In this document: in pieces, positions 26,018-34,144 of the stretch
Layout: each line of letters begins with the position of its first letter
How positions within the stretch are numbered: the stretch's first letter is position 1
Assembly: GCF_006349365.1 (NCBI RefSeq)
Contig: NZ_CP040899.1
Span: 3,348,001-3,412,000, forward strand
DNA length: 64,000 nt
Source: Georgenia wutianyii
GTDB lineage: Bacteria; Actinomycetota; Actinomycetes; Actinomycetales; Actinomycetaceae
Reading direction: 5' to 3'
The notes under the pieces: generated by a model
Told to the model about the DNA's origin: nothing
Seen by the model: only the letters and a program-made list of their open reading frames with translations
Database searches by the model: none
Program-made: the position numbers and the translations under genes

Positions 26018-27550
26018 TCATCCGCGCTCCACCGTGTAGGCGGTGGCCGTCACCCGCGCCCCGGCGCCGCCGGTGATCTCGGCGAGCCGCTGCGAGGCGT
26101 GGACCACCGACGGCTCGCCCGCCGCGAGGGCGAGCGCCGCCGTCCGCCCGTACTCGACGACCGAGTGCGACTCCCCGGGCGGCACCTCGAAGCGCACCTC
26201 ACCGGTGGTCCCGGTGGCGAGCGACCGGCTCACCGTCGTCCGCTCGGGGGACGCGGGGTTCGTCGTACCGTCCAGCCCGATGAACGGGTCCTCGAGGTGC
26301 TCGAGGTGGAGCACCTCCGTCCCGTGCGGGGTGGGCAGGTGCGCCACCGGTGAGCCGGCCGTGACGACGGCACGGATGTCGAACCGGGCCCGCACCACCG
26401 GGTCGGCCGCGAGCCGCATCGCCACCAGGCCGCCCTGGCTGAAGCCGACGACGGCCACCGCCTCCCCCGGTGCGATCCCGGCGAGCGTCATCGCGCGGGC
26501 GGCGGCGATCTCGACGTCGCTCACCAGCCCGCTGTAGGTCTCGCCGTTGGTGAGGTTGTCCACCGGGTTGCTCCCGCCGGGCACCATCGCCTGCGTGCTC
26601 GGCAGCAGGACGGTCCACGTCCGCCGCCCGTCGGGGTGGTCGGTGCGCCTGACCTCGACCGTCCCCGGCTCCGCGCCATGGTCCTGGTGGACGGTGCGCA
26701 GGCTGTCGACGACGGCCGCCAGGTCCCGCGACGGCGCGACCAGCCGGGGCGGGGAGACGGCGATGGTGAGCTCGCGCGTGTGTGCCGGCCCGCGCCCGGT
26801 GAGGCGGTTGAAGGTGAGGACGACCGGCACGAGCAGCCGCTGGGCCGCCGTGAGCCCGTCCGGGTCGATGCGCCGCCCGTCGTAGGTGAAGGGCCCGCTA
26901 AGCAGCGCCCACGGCAGCAGGTACTGACCCTGCTCGCCGAGCTCGCGCACCGCGACGTCGAGCGCGAGGCCGTCGGGCGGCAGGTCGTCGTCGCCGTGGG
27001 CGAGGTTGACGAGCTCGGCGAGCCCGTCGACGAGCATGCCGGCCGGTCCGCTCGGCTCGAGGCCGGGGAGGCGGCCCACGAGGGTGAGCCGGTCGGCGAC
27101 CGCCCCGACGGCGGCCTGCGGGGAGAGGAGGACGCGCAGGAAGCCCCACCAGGACGGCGCCGCGAGCTGGGTGCGGGCGGCCAGCTCGGCCTCCTCGTAG
27201 AGGATGCGGGCGTACCGCACGGACATGAGGAGCGCGAAGGCCTCCTCCCCCAGCCGGCGCACCCCGCGGGCGCCGTGGACGGCCTCGTCCACCGCCGACT
27301 CCGCGCTCGCCGCCTCGGCCGGCGCCCACCCGGCGTCCAGTGCGAGGGCGCGCCTCGCCGCGTCCAGCGCCGACTCGAGATAGCCGGCTTCCCGGACGAC
27401 GCCCTCGAGCACGACGTCGATCGCCTGCAGCTCCTCGAGGTCCACCCGGGTCGCCCCGACCCCGCCGCGCACGTGGACCGTGGTGCGCAGGCGCCCGTCG
27501 CGCGCGACCGCCGCGCCGTCGGCGTCGTGGGCGTGGATCCGTGCCGTCAC
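26018..27550 (-). CDS. WXG-like helical domain fused to an alpha/beta hydrolase
   Basis: A 510-residue protein in two parts. Residues about 38-130 are a helical hairpin-like region with a turn at Trp75 (GWAPAEA) and then YEEAE at 118-122, which fits the YxxxD/E secretion signal of type VII substrates. After a mixed linker, the C-terminal half is an alpha/beta hydrolase with nucleophile elbow GFSQGG (Ser371); a likely catalytic His lies in PGESHSVVEYG. It has no Sec signal. The GTG at 27550 overlaps the stop of a WXG100-like gene as GTGA, so the two proteins are made together. I infer a type VII secretion effector or envelope esterase; the secretion machinery is not in the window. Confidence 0.65.
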   Translation of the reverse strand: MTARIHAHDADGAAVARDGRLRTTVHVRGGVGATRVDLEELQAIDVVLEGVVREAGYLESALDAARRALALDAGWAPAEAASAESAVDEAVHGARGVRRLGEEAFALLMSVRYARILYEEAELAARTQLAAPSWWGFLRVLLSPQAAVGAVADRLTLVGRLPGLEPSGPAGMLVDGLAELVNLAHGDDDLPPDGLALDVAVRELGEQGQYLLPWALLSGPFTYDGRRIDPDGLTAAQRLLVPVVLTFNRLTGRGPAHTRELTIAVSPPRLVAPSRDLAAVVDSLRTVHQDHGAEPGTVEVRRTDHPDGRRTWTVLLPSTQAMVPGGSNPVDNLTNGETYSGLVSDVEIAAARAMTLAGIAPGEAVAVVGFSQGGLVAMRLAADPVVRARFDIRAVVTAGSPVAHLPTPHGTEVLHLEHLEDPFIGLDGTTNPASPERTTVSRSLATGTTGEVRFEVPPGESHSVVEYGRTAALALAAGEPSVVHASQRLAEITGGAGARVTATAYTVERG

Positions 27551-27831
27551 TGCTCGCCCCACGCGACGGCCACGGCGGCGGACAGCGCGGCCGCCCGCTC
27601 CTGGGCCGTCTCGAGCAGCCCGCGCAGGCCGTCGGCGAGGCCGAGCAGGTCGGTGAGCCGGGCGCGGAACTCGTCGGCCGCGGTCGACTGCCAGTCCTCG
27701 GGGAAGGCGGCGCGCACGGCGTCCTCGATCTCACCGAGCACCTGCCCGGCCGTCCCGACGGCGACGCACCCGTCCCCGGCACCTCCCCACCCGTCCACGA
27801 CGACCGGGGTACACCTCGACCCACTCATCAC
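27547..27831 (-). CDS. WXG100-like small protein
   Basis: A 94-residue protein, mostly helical after a short Gly-rich N-terminus. The turn region reads PEDWQSTAADEFRARL at about 45-60, where Trp followed by a small residue and AA-x-FR matches the usual WXG100/ESX layout (Trp-x-Gly/Ser, then AAxxF). Such proteins form helical hairpin pairs and accompany type VII secretion substrates. ATG codons at 27831 and 27828 are both possible starts. Coupled to the hydrolase fusion by GTGA overlap. Assignment is by motif and context, so moderate. Confidence 0.6.
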   Translation of the reverse strand: MMSGSRCTPVVVDGWGGAGDGCVAVGTAGQVLGEIEDAVRAAFPEDWQSTAADEFRARLTDLLGLADGLRGLLETAQERAAALSAAVAVAWGEQ

Positions 27832-27980
27832 GCCCTCCTCGGCTCGGTGGCGGTGACGCTAGGTGCCCGCGCCGTCGCGCGGGCCGGGTCGCCGGGTGCC
27901 CTGGGGACGGGAGGGACGCGGCGGGCGCCTGTTGCGCAGGGCTGGTGGCTTTCGCCTGCAGGGCGGGCGAGAATGCCGTC

Positions 27981-28481
27981 ATGTCGCCCTTCGTCGTCTC
28001 CTTCGTGTGCACCGGGAACATCTGCCGTTCCCCGATCGGTGAGGTCGTCCTGCGCGACCTCCTCGAGCGGGAAGGGCTGGCCGACCGGGTGCGCGTCGTC
28101 TCGGCCGGCACCGGCGACTGGCACGTCGGCGGGCCGGCGGACCCGCGCGCGCTGAGCACCCTGCGCCGCTTCGGCCTCGACGGCGACGCCCACCGCGCCC
28201 AGCAGTTCGTCCGCGACAGCTTCAGCGAGGTCGACCTCGTCCTGGCACTCGACCGCGGCCACGAGGAGATCCTGCGTCGCCTCGCCCCCACGGAGGAGGA
28301 CCGCGCGAAGGTGCGGCTGCTGCGCAGCTTCGACCCCGCCGCCGTCGCGGCCGGCGCCCTCGAGGTCGACGACCCGTACTTCGGGGAGGACGCCGACTTC
28401 GTCACGACCTACGAGGAGGTCCTGCCGGCGTGCGAGGGCGTCGTCGCCCACCTGCGCGAGGAGCTGGCGCTCGCCGGCTGA
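27981..28481 (+). CDS. Low-molecular-weight protein-tyrosine phosphatase
   Basis: A 166-residue protein with the signature CTGNICRSP at residues 10-18 (nucleophile Cys10, Arg16) and the general acid Asp in VDDPYFG near residue 132. Such phosphatases act on protein phosphotyrosine in the cytosol; in actinobacteria some are linked to capsule export or stress. The ATG at 27981 places the P-loop at the normal distance from the N-terminus. It lies 62 bp before purB on the same strand. Confidence 0.92.
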   Translation: MSPFVVSFVCTGNICRSPIGEVVLRDLLEREGLADRVRVVSAGTGDWHVGGPADPRALSTLRRFGLDGDAHRAQQFVRDSFSEVDLVLALDRGHEEILRRLAPTEEDRAKVRLLRSFDPAAVAAGALEVDDPYFGEDADFVTTYEEVLPACEGVVAHLREELALAG

Positions 28482-28543
28482 GCACCGGGCGCACGGCGAG
28501 ACGGCGCACCGCGCGCCCGGCGGCTCTGGGACACTGGGGGACC

Positions 28544-30043
28544 ATGAGCGAGAACCTGAGCAGCCTGTCCTCCGCGAGCACGGCCGGGGCCGCCGGCGCG
28601 GCTCCCGGACGCCGCCGCGTCTCCCTCGCCGAGCTCGAGCCGCCCATCGCGCTCGGACCGCTCGACGGCCGCTACCGCTCCGTCGTCGCCCCCCTCGTCG
28701 ACCACCTCTCCGAGGCCGCGCTCAACCGCGCCCGGCTCGACGTCGAGGTCTCCTGGCTCATCCACCTCACGACGACCGGCGCCCTGCCCGGCGCCCCGAC
28801 GCTGAGCGACGCCGACGTCGCCTACCTGCGCGGCGTCGTCGACTCCTTCGGCGCGGCGGAGATCGCCGAGCTCGCCGAGATCGAGCGCGAGACCCGGCAC
28901 GACGTCAAGGCCGTGGAGTACTTCCTCAAGCGGCGCCTGGCCGCCGCCGCGGGCGCCGTCGGGCCCGACAGCCCGCTGCCCGCCGTCGGGGAGATCGTCC
29001 ACATCTTCTGCACGAGCGAGGACGTCAACAACCTCTCCTACGCGCTGACCGTCCGCGACGCCGTCCGCCAGGTGTGGCTGCCCGCCGCTCTCGCCCTCGC
29101 CGGGGACCTCGCCGACCTCGCGCGGCAGACGGCCGAGGTGCCGATGCTCTCGCGCACCCACGGCCAGACCGCCACGCCGACGACGCTCGGCAAGGAGCTG
29201 GCCGTGCTCGCCGCGCGCCTGCGCCGCCAGCTGCGGCGCGTGTCGACCGCCGAGTTCATGGGCAAGATGAACGGCGCGACCGGGACGTACGGCGCCCACG
29301 CCGTGTCCGTGCCGGGCACCGACTGGCAGGCCGTGTCGCGCTCCTTCGTCGAGGGCCTCGGGCTCACCTGGAACCCGCTCACCACCCAGATCGAGCCGCA
29401 CGACTGGCAGGCCGAGCTCTACGCCGACATCTCCCGGTTCAACCGCGTGCTGCACAACCTGTGCACCGACGTCTGGACCTACATCTCCCTCGGCTACTTC
29501 CGCCAGCGGCTGTCCGCGCAGGGCTCGACCGGCTCCTCGACGATGCCGCACAAGGTCAACCCGATCCGGTTCGAGAACGCCGAGGCGAACCTCGAGATCT
29601 CCTCCGCGCTGCTCGACACGCTCGGCGCCACCCTCGTCACCTCCCGCCTCCAGCGCGACCTCACCGACTCCACGACGCAGCGCAACATCGGCGTCGCGAT
29701 CGGGCACTCGCTGCTCGCCCTCGACAACGTCCGCCGCGGCCTGGCCGGCCTCGACGTCGACGCCGACGCGATGCAGCGTGACCTCGACGACTCGTGGGAG
29801 GTGCTCGGCGAGGCGGTGCAGTCCGCGATGCGCGCGGCGTCCGTCGCGGGCGCCGAGGGCATGGCCGACCCGTACGAGCGGCTCAAGGAGCTCACCCGCG
29901 GCCGGCGCGTGGACGCCGAGGGCATGCGCGCGCTCATCGCCGGCCTCGGGCTGCCGAAGGACGTCGAGGAGCGGCTCCTCGCCCTCACCCCCGCCACCTA
30001 CACCGGCCTCGCCGCCTCCCTCGTCACCCACCTCGACGACTGA
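28544..30043 (+). CDS. purB: Adenylosuccinate lyase
   Basis: A 499-residue fumarase/aspartase-superfamily enzyme. The signature loop is SSTMPHKVNPIRFENAE near residues 327-343, and RETRHDVKAVEYFLK and LSRTHGQTATPTTLGKEL are also family-typical. It releases fumarate from SAICAR and from adenylosuccinate in purine synthesis. The protein is of the longer E. coli-like type with a 30-residue variable Ala/Gly-rich N-terminus. The ATG at 28544 is preferred because the upstream frame is Arg-rich and non-coding in look. No other pur gene is adjacent. Confidence 0.95.
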   Translation: MSENLSSLSSASTAGAAGAAPGRRRVSLAELEPPIALGPLDGRYRSVVAPLVDHLSEAALNRARLDVEVSWLIHLTTTGALPGAPTLSDADVAYLRGVVDSFGAAEIAELAEIERETRHDVKAVEYFLKRRLAAAAGAVGPDSPLPAVGEIVHIFCTSEDVNNLSYALTVRDAVRQVWLPAALALAGDLADLARQTAEVPMLSRTHGQTATPTTLGKELAVLAARLRRQLRRVSTAEFMGKMNGATGTYGAHAVSVPGTDWQAVSRSFVEGLGLTWNPLTTQIEPHDWQAELYADISRFNRVLHNLCTDVWTYISLGYFRQRLSAQGSTGSSTMPHKVNPIRFENAEANLEISSALLDTLGATLVTSRLQRDLTDSTTQRNIGVAIGHSLLALDNVRRGLAGLDVDADAMQRDLDDSWEVLGEAVQSAMRAASVAGAEGMADPYERLKELTRGRRVDAEGMRALIAGLGLPKDVEERLLALTPATYTGLAASLVTHLDD

Positions 30044-30103
30044 GCACCCGCCCCCTCTACCCCCAGCTCCCCCAGCCCCCCCAGCCCGCTCCTCCCCCTC
30101 GCC

Positions 30104-30155
30104 GACAGCCGACTTTTGCGCGACAGCCGACTTTTGCGCGACAGCCGACTTGCGC
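30104..30155. repeat. Three tandem 18-bp repeat units
   Basis: GACAGCCGACTTTTGCGC repeated twice exactly, then once shortened by two T residues. It is the same unit as at 7859-7894 and the diverged inverse of the units at 30188-30340. Confidence 0.85.
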
Positions 30156-30187
30156 ACAGTCCGCGCGAGCGTGGCAAGGAACTCCAC

Positions 30188-30340
30188 TGTCGTGCGGAAC
30201 TCGGCTCTCGTGCGGAACTCCGCTCTCGGCGGGGAGGGGTGTCGTGCGGAACTCCGCTCTCGTGCGGAACTCCGCTCTCGGCGAGGGAGGGGTGTCGTGC
30301 GGAACTCGGCTCTCGCGCGGAACTCCGCTCTCGGCGAGGG
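30188..30340. repeat. Three tandem 52/53-bp repeat units, inverted relative to the 18-bp units
   Basis: Each unit starts TGTCGTGCGGAACTC (30188, 30240, 30293), holds two 18-19 bp half-units ending in GCTCTCG, and in the first two cases ends in a GGGGAGGGG-like purine run. The half-unit is the diverged reverse complement of the 18-bp unit to the left, so the two blocks could pair as a large imperfect cruciform or RNA hairpin. Confidence 0.85.
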
Positions 30341-30422
30341 CTGAGGGCTGAGGGAGGGGAGGGGGTGTCGTGGGGGACCTTGGTCCGCGGCGAAACGTCC
30401 GGATCGCCCGGACGATTACCGG

Positions 30423-31049
30423 GTGACCACCACCACCGCGCGCACGGGCCTACGGCAGCTCCGCCACACCGACGGCTGGATCTTCGGCACGATGCTCCTG
30501 TCGGCCTGCATCAGTCTCCTCGCCTCCTTCGTGCTGGCGATCGACGCCGTCGAGCTGGCGGCGAACCCGAACGCCGCGCTGTCGTGCAACATCAGCGCGA
30601 CGCTGAGCTGCGGGGCGGTGGGCTCGGCGTGGCAGGCGAGCCTCTTCGGCTTCCCCAACGCCTTCCTCGGGCTCGTCGCCGAGCCGGTCGTCATCACGAT
30701 CGCCGTCGCCGGCCTCGGCGGGGTGCGCTTCCCGCGCTGGTTCATGTGCGCCGCGCAGGTGGTCTACACCCTCGGCCTCGTCTTCGCGTACTGGCTCTTC
30801 TACCAGTCGATGTTCAACATCGGGGCGCTGTGCCCGTGGTGCCTGCTCGTCACGCTCTCGACGACGCTCGTCTTCGCCACGCTGCTCCACTACAACCTGC
30901 GCGAGAACAACCTCTACCTGCGCCCCCGCGCCCACGAGCGGGCGGTGGAGCTCATCCGCGCGGGCTGGGACGGCGTCGTCGTCCTCGGGTGGCTGGGGCT
31001 GGTCGTCGTCGCGATCATCCTCAAGTACGGCACCTCGCTGCTCCCGTGA
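30423..31049 (+). CDS. Vitamin K epoxide reductase (VKOR)-family membrane protein
   Basis: A 208-residue protein with about five membrane helices. The redox motif CPWC is at residues 137-140 and a second Cys pair at 55 and 63 lies in the external loop, as in bacterial VKOR, which reoxidises periplasmic disulfide oxidases using quinone. No DsbA-like partner is adjacent. The GTG at 30423 gives the usual start ahead of the first helix. The position between the repeat array and the copper operon may be incidental; VKOR ends 63 bp before csoR. Confidence 0.9.
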   Translation: MTTTTARTGLRQLRHTDGWIFGTMLLSACISLLASFVLAIDAVELAANPNAALSCNISATLSCGAVGSAWQASLFGFPNAFLGLVAEPVVITIAVAGLGGVRFPRWFMCAAQVVYTLGLVFAYWLFYQSMFNIGALCPWCLLVTLSTTLVFATLLHYNLRENNLYLRPRAHERAVELIRAGWDGVVVLGWLGLVVVAIILKYGTSLLP

Positions 31050-31067
31050 CGCGGCTCGCTCGCAGGG

Positions 31068-31084
31068 ATACCCCCTAGGGGTAT
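31068..31084 (+). promoter_or_regulatory. CsoR operator
   Basis: Palindrome ATACCCC-CTA-GGGGTAT in front of csoR. It matches the known CsoR site type (TACCC...GGGTA). It lies 28 bp upstream of the csoR ATG, overlapping the likely -10 region, so apo-CsoR should repress the whole csoR-copZ-copA unit until Cu(I) binds. Confidence 0.9.
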
Positions 31085-31112
31085 ATCCTGGGCTGGAGCG
31101 AAAGGAGCCCGC

Positions 31113-31394
31113 ATGGCCGGGTACAGCGGCACCAAGGAGGACTACGCCCGCCGTCTGCGACGGATCGAGGGCCAGGTCCGCGGCATCGCCCGCATGGTCG
31201 ACGAGGACGTCTACTGCATCGACGTCCTCACCCAGATCTCCGCGGTGACCAAGGCCCTGCAGGCCGTGGGCATCGGGCTGGTCGAGGAGCACCTCGGCCA
31301 CTGCGTCGTCGACGCCGCCCGCTCCTCCCACGAGGAGGGCGCCGAGAAGGTCCGCGAGGCGAGCGAGGCGATCGCCCGGCTCGTGCGCTCCTGA
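31113..31394 (+). CDS. csoR: CsoR-type copper-sensing repressor
   Basis: A 93-residue all-helical protein of the CsoR/RcnR family. The Cu(I) ligands expected from M. tuberculosis CsoR align as Cys35, His60 and Cys64 (VYCIDV and EEHLGHCVVD). The RRIEGQVRGI helix is the DNA-contact region. It should repress its own operon in the absence of copper, using the palindrome directly upstream. An AAAGGAG ribosome site precedes the ATG. First gene of csoR-copZ-copA. Confidence 0.95.
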   Translation: MAGYSGTKEDYARRLRRIEGQVRGIARMVDEDVYCIDVLTQISAVTKALQAVGIGLVEEHLGHCVVDAARSSHEEGAEKVREASEAIARLVRS

Positions 31395-31437
31395 CCGTCC
31401 GCACCCGCGGGCGGCACCACCCCTGAAGGAGAACCCC

Positions 31438-31692
31438 ATGAGCACCGACCCCTCGCCCATCGACCGCACGACCGTGCTGGACGTCGAGGGCATGACCTGC
31501 TCCCACTGCGTGTCCGCGGTGACCAAGGAGCTGGAGGACGTCAAGGACGTCTCCACGGTCAGCGTCCTGCTGCGCAACGGCGGGACCTCGGAGGTCACCG
31601 TCGTGTCCGACGCCGTCCTGGACCAGGACGCGCTGCGCGCCGCCGTCGACGAGGCGGGCTACACGGTCACCGCCATCCACGTCGACAACTGA
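31438..31692 (+). CDS. copZ: Copper chaperone, heavy-metal-associated domain
   Basis: An 84-residue protein consisting of one HMA domain with the metal-binding motif MTCSHC (Cys21, Cys24). It carries Cu(I) in the cytosol and should hand it to the CopA ATPase encoded next. A GAAGGAG site precedes the ATG. Gaps of 43 bp to csoR and 26 bp to copA fit a single operon under CsoR control. Confidence 0.95.
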   Translation: MSTDPSPIDRTTVLDVEGMTCSHCVSAVTKELEDVKDVSTVSVLLRNGGTSEVTVVSDAVLDQDALRAAVDEAGYTVTAIHVDN

Positions 31693-31718
31693 GCACCACC
31701 CCGCCCGAGGAGGCCCGC

Positions 31719-34055
31719 ATGTCATCCCCGACCCAGACCAGTCCGTTCGGCGAGGTCGACCTCGCCGTCGAGGGGATGACCTGCGCCTCCTGCGTCAACC
31801 GGGTGGAGAAGAAGCTCAACGCCCTGCCCGGGGTGAGCGCCACGGTCAACCTCGCGACCGAGTCCGCCCACGTCACCCTCGAGGAGCCGGTCGCCGACGC
31901 CGACCTCCTCGCCGCCGTCGAGCGCGCCGGGTACGCGGGGTCGGTCACCCGTCGGCACACCGCCGACGACGAGCACGACGACGACGCGGACGAGCACGCC
32001 CTGGCCGGCCACGAGCACGGCGCGGGTGAGGACACCTCCTCCCCCGCCGAGCAGCGGCAGGCCGACCTGCGCCGTCGGCTGCGGGTCGCCGGGGCGCTCA
32101 CCGTCCCGGTCGTCGCGCTGTCGATGCTCCCCGCGCTCCAGTTCCCCGGCTGGCAGTGGGTCGTCACGGCTCTCGCGCTGCCCGTCGTCACCTGGGGCGC
32201 CTGGCCGTTCCACCGCTCGGCCGTCAAGGCCGCGCGGCACGGGGCCTCGACGATGGACACGCTCGTCTCCCTCGGTGTCACCGCGGCGACGCTGTGGTCC
32301 CTGTGGGCCCTGCTCCTCGGCGGCGCCGGGGAGATCGGCATGCGGATGACCCCGAGCCTGTTCCCCGCGCAGGGAGCGGCCGGCGAGGTCGGCATGCCCG
32401 AGCTCTACTTCGAGGTCGCGGCGGTCGTCACGACCTTCCTCCTCCTCGGGCGCTACGCGGAGTCCCGCTCCCGACGGCGGGCCGGCGACGCGCTGCGCTC
32501 GCTGCTGTCGATGGGCGCGAAGGACGTCGCCGTCGTGCGCGTCGACGACGCCGGACGCCGCACCGAGGAGCGGGTGCCGGTCGAGCGGCTGCGGGTCGGG
32601 GACCTGTTCCTCGTGCGGCCCGGTGAGAAGGTGGCGACCGACGGCGTCGTCGTCGAGGGCTCCTCCGCCGTCGACACCTCGATGCTCACCGGCGAGCCCG
32701 TGCCGGTGGACGTCGCAGAGGGGGACGCCGTCACCGGCGCCACCGTCAACGCCTCGGGCCGCCTGCTCGTGCGCGCCACCCGGGTCGGTGAGGAGACGAC
32801 GCTCGCGCAGATCGGACGCCTCGTCACCCAGGCGCAGACCGGCAAGGCCCCGGTCCAGCGCCTCGCCGACCGCATCTCGGCCGTCTTCGTGCCGGTCGTC
32901 ATCGTCGTCGCGCTCGGCACGCTCGTCGTGTGGCTGATGTCCGGCGCCAACGCGCAGGCCTCGTTCACGGCGGCCGTCGCCGTCCTCATCATCGCCTGCC
33001 CGTGCGCGCTGGGGCTGGCCACGCCGACGGCGCTGCTCGTCGGCTCGGGCCGCGCCTCCCAGCTCGGCATCCTCATCAAGGGCCCGGAGATCCTCGAGTC
33101 CACGCGCCGGATCGACACGATGGTGCTCGACAAGACCGGCACGGTCACCGAGGGCCGCATGCGGCTCGCCGACGTGCGTCCGGCCGCCGACCGCGCCGAG
33201 CTGCTCCGGCTCGCCGGGGCGGTCGAGGCCGCGAGCGAGCACCCGATCGCCCAGGCCGTCGCCGCCGGGGCCGCCGCCGAGCTCGGCGACCTGCCCGCCG
33301 TCACCGACTTCGCCGGCCACGCCGGGCGCGGCGTCAGCGGTCGGGTCGAGGGCCGCGAGGTCCTCGTCGGGCGGCCCGCCTGGCTCGCCGAGCAGGGCGT
33401 CACCGTGCCCGACGACGTCGCCACGGACCACCACGAGGCCGAGCGCTCCGGCGCGACCGCCGTCGTCGTCGCGTGGGACGGGACCGCCCGCGGCGTCCTC
33501 GCCGTGCGCGACACGGTCAAGGCCACGTCGGCGCAGGCCGTCGCGCGGCTGCGCGAGCTCGGCGTGCGCCCGATCCTCCTCACCGGCGACAACCGCGCCG
33601 CGGCCGAGGCCGTCGCGGCGGAGGTCGGGATCCCGGCCGCGGACGTCATCGCCGAGGTGCTGCCGGAGGACAAGCTCGACGTCGTCGCCCGCCTCCAGGG
33701 CGAGGGCCGGGTCGTGGCGATGGTCGGGGACGGCGTCAACGACGCCGCGGCGCTTGCCCAGGCCGGGCAGCAGGGCCTGGGCCTGGCGATGGGCACCGGC
33801 ACCGACGTCGCGATCGAGGCCAGCGACATCACGCTGGTGACCGGGGACCTGCGCGCGGCGCCGACGTCGATCTCCGTCTCCCGCGCCACGCTGCGGGTGA
33901 TCAAGCAGAACCTGTTCTGGGCCTTCGCCTACAACGTCGCGGCGATCCCGCTCGCCGCGTTCGGGCTGCTCAACCCGATGATCGCGGGGGCGGCGATGGC
34001 CGCGAGCTCCGTCATCGTCGTCGCCAACTCCCTGCGCCTGCGCCGCGCGGGCTGA
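31719..34055 (+). CDS. copA: Cu(I)-exporting P1B-type ATPase
   Basis: A 778-residue ATPase. One N-terminal HMA domain (MTCASC, Cys22/Cys25) is followed by a His/Asp-rich linker at about 86-110 ([16 protein letters not shown]), eight membrane segments, the transport motif CPC at about 427-429, the phosphorylated Asp of DKTGT at about 471, SEHPIAQ and the hinge [10 protein letters not shown] near 670. It pumps Cu(I) out of the cytosol. The His-rich linker may be an extra metal buffer. It ends in a hairpin terminator and is the last gene of the CsoR-controlled unit. Confidence 0.96.
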   Translation: MSSPTQTSPFGEVDLAVEGMTCASCVNRVEKKLNALPGVSATVNLATESAHVTLEEPVADADLLAAVERAGYAGSVTRRHTADDEHDDDADEHALAGHEHGAGEDTSSPAEQRQADLRRRLRVAGALTVPVVALSMLPALQFPGWQWVVTALALPVVTWGAWPFHRSAVKAARHGASTMDTLVSLGVTAATLWSLWALLLGGAGEIGMRMTPSLFPAQGAAGEVGMPELYFEVAAVVTTFLLLGRYAESRSRRRAGDALRSLLSMGAKDVAVVRVDDAGRRTEERVPVERLRVGDLFLVRPGEKVATDGVVVEGSSAVDTSMLTGEPVPVDVAEGDAVTGATVNASGRLLVRATRVGEETTLAQIGRLVTQAQTGKAPVQRLADRISAVFVPVVIVVALGTLVVWLMSGANAQASFTAAVAVLIIACPCALGLATPTALLVGSGRASQLGILIKGPEILESTRRIDTMVLDKTGTVTEGRMRLADVRPAADRAELLRLAGAVEAASEHPIAQAVAAGAAAELGDLPAVTDFAGHAGRGVSGRVEGREVLVGRPAWLAEQGVTVPDDVATDHHEAERSGATAVVVAWDGTARGVLAVRDTVKATSAQAVARLRELGVRPILLTGDNRAAAEAVAAEVGIPAADVIAEVLPEDKLDVVARLQGEGRVVAMVGDGVNDAAALAQAGQQGLGLAMGTGTDVAIEASDITLVTGDLRAAPTSISVSRATLRVIKQNLFWAFAYNVAAIPLAAFGLLNPMIAGAAMAASSVIVVANSLRLRRAG

Positions 34056-34075
34056 CGCCGCGCTCCCGCAGACAT

Positions 34076-34120
34076 CGCCGAGAGCTGGATCCCGCCCGGT
34101 GCACGATCCGGCTCTCGGCG
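34076..34120. terminator. Hairpin behind copA, related to the dispersed repeat
   Basis: Inverted repeat with 16-bp arms (left CGCCGAGAGCTGGATC, one G-T pair against the right arm) and a 13-base loop, between the copA stop and the convergent phosphotransferase-like gene. It should end transcription on both strands. Each arm resembles the core of the dispersed intergenic repeat family. Confidence 0.8.
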
Positions 34121-34144
34121 GCGGAGGGGGTACGGCACCCGCGG

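Larger units (their letters stand above)
30044..30422. other. 379-bp intergenic region between purB and the VKOR gene
   Basis: Filled mainly by repeats: a C-rich stretch, three 18-bp tandem units (30104-30155), three 52/53-bp units in opposite orientation (30188-30340), then GGACC-TT-GGTCC (30375-30386) and CGTCCGG-ATCGC-CCGGACG (30396-30414) just ahead of the VKOR start. It reads open in several frames only because of the repeats. Confidence 0.7.

Noticed and set aside
30101..30340. Possible CRISPR array
   Set aside because: Units are directly tandem without unique spacers, copies vary, the two blocks are inverted to each other and no cas genes are present.
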